Source: Opitutaceae bacterium (GTDB taxonomy: Bacteria > Verrucomicrobiota > Verrucomicrobiia > Opitutales > Opitutaceae). From it: DNA of 64,000 nucleotides. Shown one piece after another: positions 47,893 through 56,149 of the stretch. The DNA lies in NCBI GenBank assembly GCA_016795565.1, contig JAEUGW010000019.1:1-64000 (forward strand), given 5' to 3'. The notes under the pieces are model-generated. The model had not been told where the DNA came from, did not search any database, and was given only the letters and a program-made list of their open reading frames with translations. Positions within the stretch are counted from its first letter, which is position 1. Each line of letters begins with the position of its first letter. A program made the position numbers and the translations under genes.

Positions 47893-48254
47893 ACTTTCAG
47901 GCCGATGACTGTGTTTTCTCATACACCCCCGACCCGGCGGATGGATCGACTGCCCGAAGGGGCGTGCGGAGCCCCTTCCAGGAATCGCAGCTGCTCTCCA
48001 TCGCCGACGGGCTGCAGTGATTTCCGCAAAGGAGCGGCCATGGGTGATCGCCGATCTCCCTACCGCCGACAGGTTGCGCCCTTCAGCGCCGGGGTGGGAA
48101 CCGGTGCCCACCAATACCTACTCCGGCTACACTCAATTTTTACCGCACTGGTGGCTGACCGCCGGCTCGACCGAAGATCTCTTGCTCGCTATTCCGCTGG
48201 AACGCACGGTGCCGTGCATTCGACGAGTCATCGACCGGACCGCTACATGAATTC
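47893..48254 (+). other. gene-poor stretch with an unrecognised 77-codon frame
   Basis: No recognisable gene. A GTG-start frame at 48017-48250 (77 codons, with PWVIADLPTADRLRPS and LPHWWLTAGSTEDLLLAIP) reads like protein but matches nothing I know; another frame just upstream (PFQESQLLSIADGL, to 48020) also looks protein-like. They could be pieces of one decayed gene joined by a frameshift. Confidence 0.25.
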
Positions 48255-49433
48255 ATGAAAACACCAAGCATCATTCCCTTATTCCTTGCTGTCATCCTGC
48301 TATCCGGCAGCTCGCTATTTGCCCAAAACGCCACCATCGAAGACCGCCTCAACGCGCTGGAGCAGCGGGTGCAGGCCCTGGCCAAGGAGAACACCGACCT
48401 GAAGAAACAACTGGGTTGGAAGGAATCCACCCCGCCGGTGCTCGCCCAACCGGGCGGCAAGGAGACCAAGGTCACCGTGGGCGGCTTCCTGCAGGGGCAG
48501 GCCGAGTTTGGCCACGCCTCCGACACCCGGTGGAACGGGGTGAAGGACCGGTTCTTCTTCCGGCGCGCCCGCATCTATGTGGCGGGGAGTTTCGCGGAGG
48601 ACTTTGATTTCAAGGCCGAGCTCGATCTCCAGGGCAACACCCTCGGCGCCAGCACCGGCAATCTCGCCCGGGCGAACGAGATTTTCATCAACTGGCGCAA
48701 ATACCCGGCCGCCAACCTGCGCTTCGGCCAGCTCAAGCCGGCCTTCGGCGCCGAGACCCTGCTGAGCGACACCAAGATGCTGACGATCGAGCGCTCGCTC
48801 GCCAGCGAGCGCCTGACCGACGGCCGGCAGCTGGCCGTGGGCGCGCTCGGTGATCTCTTCGGCAAGAAACTCAGCTATTACGCCGTGGTGGCGCAGGGCA
48901 ACGGCTCCAACGTCAGCGCCAATGACAACAACAAGTTCCAGCAGTCGGCCCGCATTGTGTTCACGCCGATCTCAACCGCTCACGACAAGGTGGCACTGGG
49001 GGTGAACGGCCTGTGGACGATCGACACCGGCATTACCAAGAGTGACCTCGGGCTGGCCGGCAACCTGTTCACCGGGTCGCGCAGCATGTCCGGCCTTGAT
49101 GCGCAGTGGACGCACGGCCCGCTCGAGCTGGGCGCCGAGTGGCTCCATGGCAGCTTCCGTCCGACGGGTGGCGCCTCATTCAAGGCCGAGGGCTGGCACG
49201 CGACGGCCGCCTATTTCCTCATCCCCGCGAAGCTTCAGGCCGTCTACCGCGAGGAGTCTTTCGACCCCAACACCGCGATGGGTGGCAACACCTTCCGCAC
49301 CCACCTTTTCGGGCTCAACTACTACGTGAAGGGTGACGACATCAAGTTCGGGCTCGATTACCTCGACGGCCATGTCCCCGGCTCGACGAACGATGGCAGC
49401 CGCGTGATCTCCCGGGTGCAGGTTATTTTCTGA
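48255..49433 (+). CDS. phosphate-selective porin O/P family porin
   Basis: Outer-membrane porin of 392 residues. Signal peptide 1-23 (MKTPSIIPLFLAVILLSGSS). Residues 26-52 form a short coiled coil (EDRLNALEQRVQALAKENTD), as in trimeric OprO/OprP-type porins of this phylum. The barrel follows, with RFFFRRARIYVAGSFAEDFD, AELDLQGNT and FINWRKYPAANLRFGQLKPAFG; the last residue is Phe (RVQVIF), typical for barrel assembly. Despite the name, members carry various anions. It closes the plus-strand peptide island, though the decayed stretch upstream means it may have its own promoter. Confidence 0.88.
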   Translation: MKTPSIIPLFLAVILLSGSSLFAQNATIEDRLNALEQRVQALAKENTDLKKQLGWKESTPPVLAQPGGKETKVTVGGFLQGQAEFGHASDTRWNGVKDRFFFRRARIYVAGSFAEDFDFKAELDLQGNTLGASTGNLARANEIFINWRKYPAANLRFGQLKPAFGAETLLSDTKMLTIERSLASERLTDGRQLAVGALGDLFGKKLSYYAVVAQGNGSNVSANDNNKFQQSARIVFTPISTAHDKVALGVNGLWTIDTGITKSDLGLAGNLFTGSRSMSGLDAQWTHGPLELGAEWLHGSFRPTGGASFKAEGWHATAAYFLIPAKLQAVYREESFDPNTAMGGNTFRTHLFGLNYYVKGDDIKFGLDYLDGHVPGSTNDGSRVISRVQVIF

Positions 49434-49480
49434 GCATGGGAGATTCGATAATCTCAAGCTAAACTTCGGCCTGGTCCGGG

Positions 49481-49560
49481 TGTGGGAGTTTGCTGGCAGG
49501 CGATGATCCACCCATAAGGCTGGCAGGCATTTCAAATCGTCTGCAAGCAGGCTCCTACAA
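49481..49560. repeat. REP-like palindrome (TGTGGGAG / CTCCTACA type)
   Basis: Arms TGTGGGAGTTTGCTGGCAGG (49481-49500) and CTGCAAGCAGGCTCCTACAA (49541-49560) pair imperfectly. Related in plan to the element at 3441-3489. It fills most of the gap between the convergent porin and isomerase genes, so it may act as a transcript end. Confidence 0.45.
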
Positions 49561-49625
49561 TAGATACTCGATTGGTCGCATGGTGGTTTGCTGAGCAAAT
49601 GCCACGGAGCTTGCTTCGGGAATAT

Positions 49626-50471
49626 TTACTTCAGTCCCTTGATGTATTTCACGCTGAGCGGGATTTCCCGCAGGGGCTGCACGCCCTCGTCCTCGATGAA
49701 GTAGTGTTTCACGCCGGCCTTCTCGGCGGCGGCGAAGACCGCGGGCCAGTCGACCTGGCCGTCGCCGACGATCACCTTGTCGGTTGGCGGCGCGCCGCCG
49801 GTATGGATGCCGAGGACCGCGCCCTTGCGGAGGTCCTTCACATGCATCAGGTGCCAGCGGCCGGAGTATTTCTTGAGCAGCGCCACCGGGTCCTGGCCGG
49901 GCAGGACAACCCAGAAGACGTCCATCTCGAAGACCACGAGGTCGGGGTTGGTTTCGCGGGCGATGATATCGAACGGCGTGACGCCGTCCGCGGCGGCCTT
50001 GAACTCAAAGCCATGCGGATGGAAACCGAACTTCAGGCCGGCGGCCTGGCACGAGGCGCCCCAGGCGTTGAAATCCGCCGCCACGCGCTGGGCGTCCTGC
50101 GCGGTGAATCCCTGCGCCTGGTCAAAGGGCAGCCAGGGGACGATGACGTATTTCGCGCCGAGGGTCTTCGCGTCGGCGATGACCTGGGCGATATCTTTCG
50201 TGAGCGCCTCGTAGCTGGCGTGCACGGCGACGGCCCGGAGTTTGCGCGCCGCCAGTTCCCGGGCGAAGTCGGCGGTGCTGAGGTTGCCGGTGCCGGCGGT
50301 CTCGACCTCGGTGAAGCCGAAGCCCGCGGCGAGGTCGAGCGCCTTCGTGGTGCTCACCTTGGTGGTGTCGCGCAAGCTCCACAGCTGGAGGCCGAGGTGG
50401 TCGTGATAGCCCGCAGCGAAGGCGGGGAGGGCGGAGACGAGCAGGGCAACAAAAAGGCGGAGAAGGCTCAT
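49626..50471 (-). CDS. exported sugar phosphate isomerase/epimerase family protein
   Basis: TIM-barrel protein of 281 residues with a Sec signal (MSLLRLFVALLVSALPAFAA). Fold marks are HLGLQLWSLRDTTKVS, FGFTEVETAGTGN, KFGFHPHGFEFKA, VFEMDVFWVVLPGQDP and HLMHVKDLRKGA. Members isomerise or epimerise sugars or keto-sugars with a metal. The start at 50471 gives the signal peptide; the ORF has 22 more codons upstream that read through a repeat. It is the last gene of a minus-strand unit with MFS transporter, GMC oxidoreductase and subunit 3, so a periplasmic role on the oxidised sugar is plausible. Confidence 0.8.
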   Translation of the reverse strand: MSLLRLFVALLVSALPAFAAGYHDHLGLQLWSLRDTTKVSTTKALDLAAGFGFTEVETAGTGNLSTADFARELAARKLRAVAVHASYEALTKDIAQVIADAKTLGAKYVIVPWLPFDQAQGFTAQDAQRVAADFNAWGASCQAAGLKFGFHPHGFEFKAAADGVTPFDIIARETNPDLVVFEMDVFWVVLPGQDPVALLKKYSGRWHLMHVKDLRKGAVLGIHTGGAPPTDKVIVGDGQVDWPAVFAAAEKAGVKHYFIEDEGVQPLREIPLSVKYIKGLK

Positions 50472-50495
50472 GGCGGGGTTGGGTAAAGTTAATTG

Positions 50496-50590
50496 GTCAT
50501 CCTGAGCGAGGCGAAGGATCCAGCAGGATATTCGCATCCGCTTTAAGCAATAAGGGTGCTTCTGGATTCTTCGCTGCGCTCAGAATGACA
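50496..50590. repeat. TCATTCTGAGC-type palindromic repeat, copy C
   Basis: Arms GTCATCCTGAGCGAGGCGAA (from 50496) and TTCGCTGCGCTCAGAATGAC (to 50589). Third copy of the family seen at 25893 and 28502; again it sits between genes of a GMC/subunit-3 module, here separating subunit 3 from the isomerase. Confidence 0.7.
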
Positions 50591-50602
50591 GGAATGGGGA
50601 GG

Positions 50603-51190
50603 TCAAACAAACCACTCGTCGCCCTTCTTGTAGGGCACGTTGCCGTCGTAGCGTCCCGGCACCTCGAGGTAGCGCACGGCCTGGGTGGAGCCGATCTCGG
50701 ACGAGAAGTAGCCGAGGATGGTCAGCTCGCGCGCGACGCGGAACCAGTGGGGCGGCACCTCCTCGGCCGAGTTGTCGCTGTCGTTCTTGCGGCGGTTGGC
50801 GGCGGTGTATTTGCGCTGCTCGGCGTCGAGGGCGTTGAGGAAGGTCGTGCGGTTCTCCGCCTTACCGCCGACGAATTTTTCGCCATGGCGCGCCGCGTAA
50901 TCGGCCGGCAGTTTGGCGAGGCCGGTCTTGAAGGCGGCCTGCGCCGTCGGCGTGTAGCAATCGGCGACCATCATGGCGATGAAGGCGCCGATGCCGACGG
51001 CCTTGGCCCCGGGAATCTTGGTGGCGGGGATGATGGTCTCGCCGATCTCGTCGAGCAGCGCGATGTCCGTGTCGGAGAAGTCGACCGGCGTCTGGAGGCC
51101 GAAGGATCTGGCCAGCAGGCGCGGGCCGACCACCGTGGCGCCCATCAGGATCGCCAGTTTGATCACCGCTTCGCGTCGGGTCAGGTTCAT
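50603..51190 (-). CDS. gluconate 2-dehydrogenase subunit 3 family protein (Tat signal), second copy
   Basis: Protein of 195 residues with a twin-arginine start, MNLTRREAVIKLAILMGATV. The mature part has IALLDEIGETIIPATKIPGA and FIAMMVADCYTPTAQAAF, and ends with RYLEVPGRYDGNVPYKKGDE. It probably escorts the GMC oxidoreductase encoded 12 bp upstream on the same strand through the Tat system. It is only distantly like the copy at 27836-28474, so the two modules are likely old paralogues with different substrates. Confidence 0.87.
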   Translation of the reverse strand: MNLTRREAVIKLAILMGATVVGPRLLARSFGLQTPVDFSDTDIALLDEIGETIIPATKIPGAKAVGIGAFIAMMVADCYTPTAQAAFKTGLAKLPADYAARHGEKFVGGKAENRTTFLNALDAEQRKYTAANRRKNDSDNSAEEVPPHWFRVARELTILGYFSSEIGSTQAVRYLEVPGRYDGNVPYKKGDEWFV

Positions 51191-51202
51191 GGTGGGGGCG
51201 GG

Positions 51203-52888
51203 TCAGAGGTTCTGGCGCTTGAGCTCGTCGATCGCGAAGTTCGCGGCGCGGGCGGTGAGGGCCATGTAGGTGAGGGAGGGGTTCACGGCGGCGGAGGAGG
51301 TCATGCACGCGCCGTCGGTCACGAAGACGTTCGGGGCGTCCCACACCTGGTTGTGGCCGTTGAGCACGGAGGTCCGCGGGTCGCGGCCCATGCGGGCGGT
51401 GCCCATCTCGTGGATGCCGCGGCCGAAGGTGTAGCCCGAGTCGTTGCGGCGGACGCGCTTCGCGCCGCCGGCCTCGAGGATCTCGACGGCATCGTTGCCC
51501 ATGTCGACGCGCATCTTGCGCTCGTTGTCCTTGAGTTCGCAGTCGATGGCTAGGACCGGCAGGCCCCACTTGTCCTGTTTGGTCCGGTCGAGGCTGATGC
51601 GGTTGGAGTGGTCGGGCAGGATCTCGCCGAAGGCGCTCATGCCGATGGTCCACTGGCCCGGCCCGCATAGCTCCTCCTTGAGGGCGGCCCCGACACCGAG
51701 TTCGGCGATGTCGCGGCTCCAACCTTGGCGACTGGCGGCACCCTGGTAGCCGAAGCCACGGAGGTAGTTGCGTGGCGCATCGCCCGGGAGGTTGCGATAA
51801 CGCGGGATGTAGTAACCCGTCGCGCGGCGGCCGAAGGTCACGCGGTCCTCGAAGCCCTCCACGACGCCGCTGGCGCCGACGCGGAAGTGGTGGTCCATCG
51901 CGTTGTGGCCGAGCTCGCCGCTGCTGCTGCCAAGGCCGCCCGGCCAGACGTCCGTGGCGGAGTTCATCAGCAACCAGGTCGAGTTGAACGCCGAGGCGCA
52001 CACGAACACGATCTTTGCGCCGAACTCGTAGGTCTGCTTCGTCTCGGCGTCGAGGACCTCGACGCCGCGGGCCCGCTTCGCGTCCTTGTCGTAGAGGAGG
52101 CGGGTGACGATGGAGAAGGGGCGGAGCGTGAGGTTGCCGGTCGCGACGGCGGCGGGGAGGGTCGACGACTGTGTGCTGAAATACGCGCCGAACGGGCAGC
52201 CGAGCCAGCACTTGGCGCGGTATTGGCAGTTCACCCGGCTTTGGAGCGGCTCGGTGATGTTGGCGACGCGGCCGATGATGAGGCGGCGCGTGTCCTTGAA
52301 GTGCGCCTTGATGCGCGCGGCGACGTGCTGCTCCACGCAGTTCAACTCCATTGCCGGCATGAACTGGCCGTCGGGGAGCTGCGGGAGGTTTTCCTTCGAG
52401 CCGCTGATGCCGGCGAAGCGCTCGACGTGATCATACCACGGCGCGATGTCCTGGTAACGGATGGGCCAGTCCACCGCGATGCCCTCCCGGGCGTTGGCCT
52501 CGAAATCGATGTCGCTGTGGCGGTAGCTCTGGCGGCCCCACATGAGCGAGCGGCCGCCGACGTGGTAGCCGCGGAACCAGTCGAAGGGTTTCGTCTCGAC
52601 GTAGGGGTGCTCGGCCTCGTTGCACCACCAGTCGCGGTTCTCCTCGTTGAGGATGTAGTCGCGGCGCTGCACCGGGTGCGCCTGCTGGTCGGCGATGGTG
52701 TCGCGGCCGCGGTGCGGAACCTCCCACGGGCCCTTGAGGGCGTTCACATAGTCCTTGATGTGTTCGATGTTCTGGCCGCGCTCGAGCAGGAGGACCTTGA
52801 GGCCCTTTTCGGTCAGTTCCTTGGCGGCCCAGCCGCCGCTGATGCCGGAGCCGACAACGATCGCGTCAAATTGGGAGGCAACAGCCAT
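51203..52888 (-). CDS. GMC family oxidoreductase, second copy
   Basis: FAD-dependent dehydrogenase of 561 residues. FAD site FDAIVVGSGISGGWAAKEL (residues 7-25), GMC block YHVGGRSLMWGRQSYR, and the C-terminal active-site region GRGIHEMGTARMGRDP with FVTDGACMTSSAAVNPSLT. The cysteine-containing CQYRAKCWLGCPFGAYFS near residue 230 is typical of the bacterial sugar-oxidising group. The start at 52888 is right for the FAD motif. It lies between the MFS transporter (17-bp gap) and the subunit-3 gene (12-bp gap), so it is part of one operon. Likely oxidises a sugar or glycoside in the periplasm. Confidence 0.88.
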   Translation of the reverse strand: MAVASQFDAIVVGSGISGGWAAKELTEKGLKVLLLERGQNIEHIKDYVNALKGPWEVPHRGRDTIADQQAHPVQRRDYILNEENRDWWCNEAEHPYVETKPFDWFRGYHVGGRSLMWGRQSYRHSDIDFEANAREGIAVDWPIRYQDIAPWYDHVERFAGISGSKENLPQLPDGQFMPAMELNCVEQHVAARIKAHFKDTRRLIIGRVANITEPLQSRVNCQYRAKCWLGCPFGAYFSTQSSTLPAAVATGNLTLRPFSIVTRLLYDKDAKRARGVEVLDAETKQTYEFGAKIVFVCASAFNSTWLLMNSATDVWPGGLGSSSGELGHNAMDHHFRVGASGVVEGFEDRVTFGRRATGYYIPRYRNLPGDAPRNYLRGFGYQGAASRQGWSRDIAELGVGAALKEELCGPGQWTIGMSAFGEILPDHSNRISLDRTKQDKWGLPVLAIDCELKDNERKMRVDMGNDAVEILEAGGAKRVRRNDSGYTFGRGIHEMGTARMGRDPRTSVLNGHNQVWDAPNVFVTDGACMTSSAAVNPSLTYMALTARAANFAIDELKRQNL

Positions 52889-52905
52889 GGATTGAAGACG
52901 GGGGA

Positions 52906-54150
52906 TTAGTGGGACGCGACGCGGGGTGCGCCGAGGTCCGCCGGGGGCTTGAAGCCGACGAGCAGGATGATCGCGGCGACGACCGCCAGTCCGGCGGGCA
53001 CCAGCATGAGCTGCTGGTAGTTGACGACGCCGTCGTGCGTGAGACGCGACTGGAGCGGGATGAAGAGCCACTTGGCGGCGAGGTCGCCGAGGCCGAGCAC
53101 GAGGAGGTTGAAGAGACCCTGCGCGCTGGTGCGGACGTCGTTGGGGAAGGCCACGTCGATGAAGATGTAGAGCGTGGCGAAGAAGAAGGCGTAGCAGATG
53201 CCGTGGAGCAGCTGCACGGCCACGACGGCGGCGACGTGTTCGCTGGCGAAGGCGAAGACGAGGAACCGTGCCGCGTGGCCGAGGATGCCGAGGACCATCG
53301 TCCAGCGCCAGCCGAGGCGCTTGAGGAAGAAGCCGAGGCCGGCCATCGTGACGATTTCGGCCACCTGGCCGATGCTCATCACCGGCATGATGTTCTCGGG
53401 CTTGATCCCGGCGTGGCCGAGGAAGCCGCCGGCGAGCAGGAAGTAGCCGTTGTGGATCGTCGAGTCGATGAAGGTGACGATGAAGAGCACGAGCAGGAAG
53501 GGTTTGCCCAGCAGCACGCCGAAGGCCTCGCGCCAGGCCAGTTTCTCCGTGCCGCCGCCGGCGGGCTTGGGGGGCGTATGCGGCAGGGTGAGGCTGAAGG
53601 CCGCGAGCGCCAGCGAGGCGCCGCCCGCGACCCAGAAGATGTAGCCAAGCGCGTGCTGCAGCTCGGCCCCGCTCACACCCTTCAGCACGAAATACAGCGG
53701 CCACGAGGCGAGGATCCAGCCGATGGTGCCGCCCATGCGCACGCGGCCGAACTCGGCCTGCGCGTCCTTCAGGTGCGAGAACACCAGGCTGTTCGCGACC
53801 GAGATGGTCGGCACGTAGCAGATCGAGTGGATGAGCATCAGCGTGAAGAACACCGTGAAATCCTTCGTGAAGAACAGGCCGATCATCGCCAGGCCGCCGA
53901 TGAGGTGGCTGCCGGCCATGAATTTCTCGGCCGCGAAGGTGCGATCGACGAACTGGTTGCCGGCGAAGATGGCGAGAAGGGAGGCGATCGCAAAAGTGCT
54001 GCCAATGAGCGCGATCTGGGTGCCCGTGAAACCGAGCCCCTCCATGTAGCCCCAGATCAGGGGCAGCCAGGCGCCCCAGATGAAGAACTCGAGGAGCATC
54101 ATCACGAAGAGGCGGGTCGCGACGAAACGGGACGGAGCGGCAGTAGTCAT
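52906..54150 (-). CDS. nucleoside:H+ symporter-like MFS transporter
   Basis: Inner-membrane protein of 414 residues with 12 predicted helices. The start RLFVMMLLEFFIWGAWLPLI and the block FAAEKFMAGSHLIGGLAMIG, with GRVRMGGTIGWILASWPLYF between helices 4 and 5, resemble the NupG / xanthosine permease branch of MFS. In this phylum such proteins commonly sit next to sugar isomerase and GMC genes, so the cargo here may be a sugar or glycoside rather than a nucleoside. First gene of the minus-strand unit transporter - GMC - subunit 3 - isomerase. Confidence 0.82.
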   Translation of the reverse strand: MTTAAPSRFVATRLFVMMLLEFFIWGAWLPLIWGYMEGLGFTGTQIALIGSTFAIASLLAIFAGNQFVDRTFAAEKFMAGSHLIGGLAMIGLFFTKDFTVFFTLMLIHSICYVPTISVANSLVFSHLKDAQAEFGRVRMGGTIGWILASWPLYFVLKGVSGAELQHALGYIFWVAGGASLALAAFSLTLPHTPPKPAGGGTEKLAWREAFGVLLGKPFLLVLFIVTFIDSTIHNGYFLLAGGFLGHAGIKPENIMPVMSIGQVAEIVTMAGLGFFLKRLGWRWTMVLGILGHAARFLVFAFASEHVAAVVAVQLLHGICYAFFFATLYIFIDVAFPNDVRTSAQGLFNLLVLGLGDLAAKWLFIPLQSRLTHDGVVNYQQLMLVPAGLAVVAAIILLVGFKPPADLGAPRVASH

Positions 54151-54305
54151 GGGGGTGGAAATGCGGCTGGCGGGATGCGAAGAAGCGACTTCGCCGGGGT
54201 GACTTTACTCACCACAGGGTCAGGCGCTTGTCGAGGCAACCTGTGCAATTGAGGGCGGCTAAATTTAACTGCACCGTTAAGCTCAATCGCGGCGAAAAAG
54301 CCCGC

Positions 54306-54334
54306 TTGACAGTGTCGCAGGCGTGGACACTTAT
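54306..54334 (+). promoter_or_regulatory. candidate promoter of the initiator tRNA gene
   Basis: A perfect TTGACA (54306-54311), a 17-base spacer and a weak -10 (ACTTAT, 54329-54334), ending 14 bp before the tRNA. The -35 is good; the -10 is poor. Confidence 0.45.
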
Positions 54335-54348
54335 GCCCCTCCCTTTGA

Positions 54349-54425
<77 letters not shown>

Positions 54426-54430
54426 ATTTG

Positions 54431-54463
54431 AAGCCCTCCCACTGCTCGGGAGGGCTTTTTGTT
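54431..54463 (+). terminator. rho-independent terminator after tRNA-Met
   Basis: AGCCCTCCC (54432-54440) pairs with GGGAGGGCT (54448-54456) around ACTGCTC and is followed by TTTTTGTT. A strong site just after the tRNA. Confidence 0.85.
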
Positions 54464-54575
54464 GAGTGAGTTGCGCGACTCCGAATTGCCCGGTTCGAGA
54501 ACATGCAACTGACTGATGGTTCGGAGCCAAGATTTGACAGGTCCGGGGCGGTTGCAAAGCTTGTCGGCTCCCATC

Positions 54576-55673
54576 ATGCCCACCGCCACGCCTTTTGACT
54601 CCATTGACACCGCGATCCAGACGATCGCGGCGGGCGGGGTGATTGTCGTGACGGACGACGAGGGGCGCGAGAACGAGGGTGATCTGGTCATGGCGGCCGA
54701 AAAGGCGTCGCCGGAACTGGTCAACATGATGATCCGCCATGCCCGCGGCCTGATCTGCGTGCCCATGGCCGAACCGCAATTGAAGCGGCTGGGGATCAAC
54801 CCCATGGTGCAGCAGAACCGCGAGGCGCACCGCACGGCCTTCACCGTGTCGGTGGATGCCGCGGAGGGCATCACGACCGGCATCAGCGCCTTTGACCGCG
54901 CGCGCACCATCCGGTTGCTGGCCGATCCGGCGACCCGTTCGGACGAGTTGGTGCAGCCCGGGCACGTCTTCCCCCTGTGCGCCCGCGCGGGCGGGGTGCT
55001 GGAGCGCGCCGGCCACACCGAGGCGGCGGTGGACTTCGCCGCGCTGGCCGGCCTGAGGCCGGCGGCGGTGATCTGTGAGATTCTGAACGAGGACGGCACG
55101 ATGGCCCGGCTGCCCGAGCTGATCGAGTTCAAGCAGCGGCACCGGTTGCCACTCGTCTCCATCGCGCAGCTCATCGAATACCGGCACCGGCGCGAGCAAC
55201 TCGTCGAGCAGGTGGCGGCACGCCCGTTTGCCTCGGAGTATGGCGAGTTTCAGCTGCACATTTTCCGGAGCAAGGTGGATGGGCGGCACCACCTCGCGTT
55301 CACCAAGGGAGTCCTCGACGCGGCACCCACGCTGGTGCGCGTGCATACCGAGAACCTCCTGAGCGACGTGTTTCACGCCAAGGACATGGGCAGCCATCGC
55401 TCGCTGCTGGCCTCGCTGGAGCGGGTGGCCCAGGCCGGACACGGCGTCATCCTCTACATGGAGCAGACCGGCCGGATGCAGGAGGCGCTTTTGAGCGCCG
55501 ACCAGCCGGCCCCGGGCGGGGCGGCTCCGGCCAACCTGCGCGACTACGGCACCGGCGCCCAGATCCTGACGGCGCTGGGCTTGAAGAAAATCCGGCTGCT
55601 GCAACACTCGCCCCGCCGCGTGGTCGGCCTCGACGGCTACGGGCTGGAGATCGTGGAGCAGATTCACGTATGA
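54576..55673 (+). CDS. ribB: 3,4-dihydroxy-2-butanone-4-phosphate synthase with degenerate GTP cyclohydrolase II domain
   Basis: Riboflavin enzyme of 365 residues. The N-terminal domain (1-205) has the full DHBP synthase signature: VVTDDEGRENEGDLVMAAE, NREAHRTAFTVSVDA and RAGHTEAAVDFA. The C-terminal domain (206-365) is RibA-like in layout, but the zinc-binding cysteines are missing: where GTP cyclohydrolase II has SLRCDC it reads GSHRSLLASLE. So the second activity is probably lost and GTP opening must come from another gene. The start at 54576 is right for family length. No FMN riboswitch is seen upstream. The stop overlaps ribH (ATGA). Confidence 0.9.
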   Translation: MPTATPFDSIDTAIQTIAAGGVIVVTDDEGRENEGDLVMAAEKASPELVNMMIRHARGLICVPMAEPQLKRLGINPMVQQNREAHRTAFTVSVDAAEGITTGISAFDRARTIRLLADPATRSDELVQPGHVFPLCARAGGVLERAGHTEAAVDFAALAGLRPAAVICEILNEDGTMARLPELIEFKQRHRLPLVSIAQLIEYRHRREQLVEQVAARPFASEYGEFQLHIFRSKVDGRHHLAFTKGVLDAAPTLVRVHTENLLSDVFHAKDMGSHRSLLASLERVAQAGHGVILYMEQTGRMQEALLSADQPAPGGAAPANLRDYGTGAQILTALGLKKIRLLQHSPRRVVGLDGYGLEIVEQIHV

Positions 55674-56149
55674 GCCTCGCCGCCCCCCAGGACAACGCCG
55701 TCAACGGTGCCGCCTTTTCCGTCGGCATCGCGGCGGCGTGTTTCAATCCCGTGCTGGTGGATGCTCTGCTGGTGCGCACGCGCGCCGTGCTGGCCGCCGC
55801 CGGCGTGAAGGAGAAGCGCATCACCGTCGTCCGCGTGCCGGGTTCGCACGAGCTGCCCGTCGCCGCCCGGTGGCTGGCGCAGGGCGGGAAACGGGACGTG
55901 GTCATCGCGCTCGGCGTGCTGATCGGCGGGGACACCAACCATCACGAGATGGTCGGCCAGAGCGCGTCGCAGGCTTTTCAACAAGTGGCGCTCGCCACCG
56001 GCATCCCCGTCATCAACGGTGTGATCGTGGCGGACAACCTGAAACAGGCGCAGGCGCGATGCACCGGCCGGATCAACCGGGGGGCGGAGTTCGCGCGCGC
56101 CGCGCTGGAGATGGCCGCCCTCAGGCGCACCATCGGAGGCCAATCATGA
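55670..56149 (+). CDS. ribH: 6,7-dimethyl-8-ribityllumazine synthase
   Basis: Riboflavin pathway enzyme of 159 residues that joins 5-amino-6-ribitylaminouracil with dihydroxybutanone phosphate. Blocks seen: GIAAACFNPVLVDALL near the N-terminus, VVRVPGSHELPVAARWLA, and ALGVLIGGDTNHHEMV with the catalytic His, then INGVIVADNLKQAQAR. Length is normal. It overlaps ribB at the start and nusB at the end by four bases each, so the three are translated as one unit. Confidence 0.93.
   Translation: MSLAAPQDNAVNGAAFSVGIAAACFNPVLVDALLVRTRAVLAAAGVKEKRITVVRVPGSHELPVAARWLAQGGKRDVVIALGVLIGGDTNHHEMVGQSASQAFQQVALATGIPVINGVIVADNLKQAQARCTGRINRGAEFARAALEMAALRRTIGGQS

Noticed and set aside
54464..54575. FMN riboswitch before ribB
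   Set aside because: I looked for the conserved RFN-element blocks in the 110 bp upstream and found none; the gap is also short for one.
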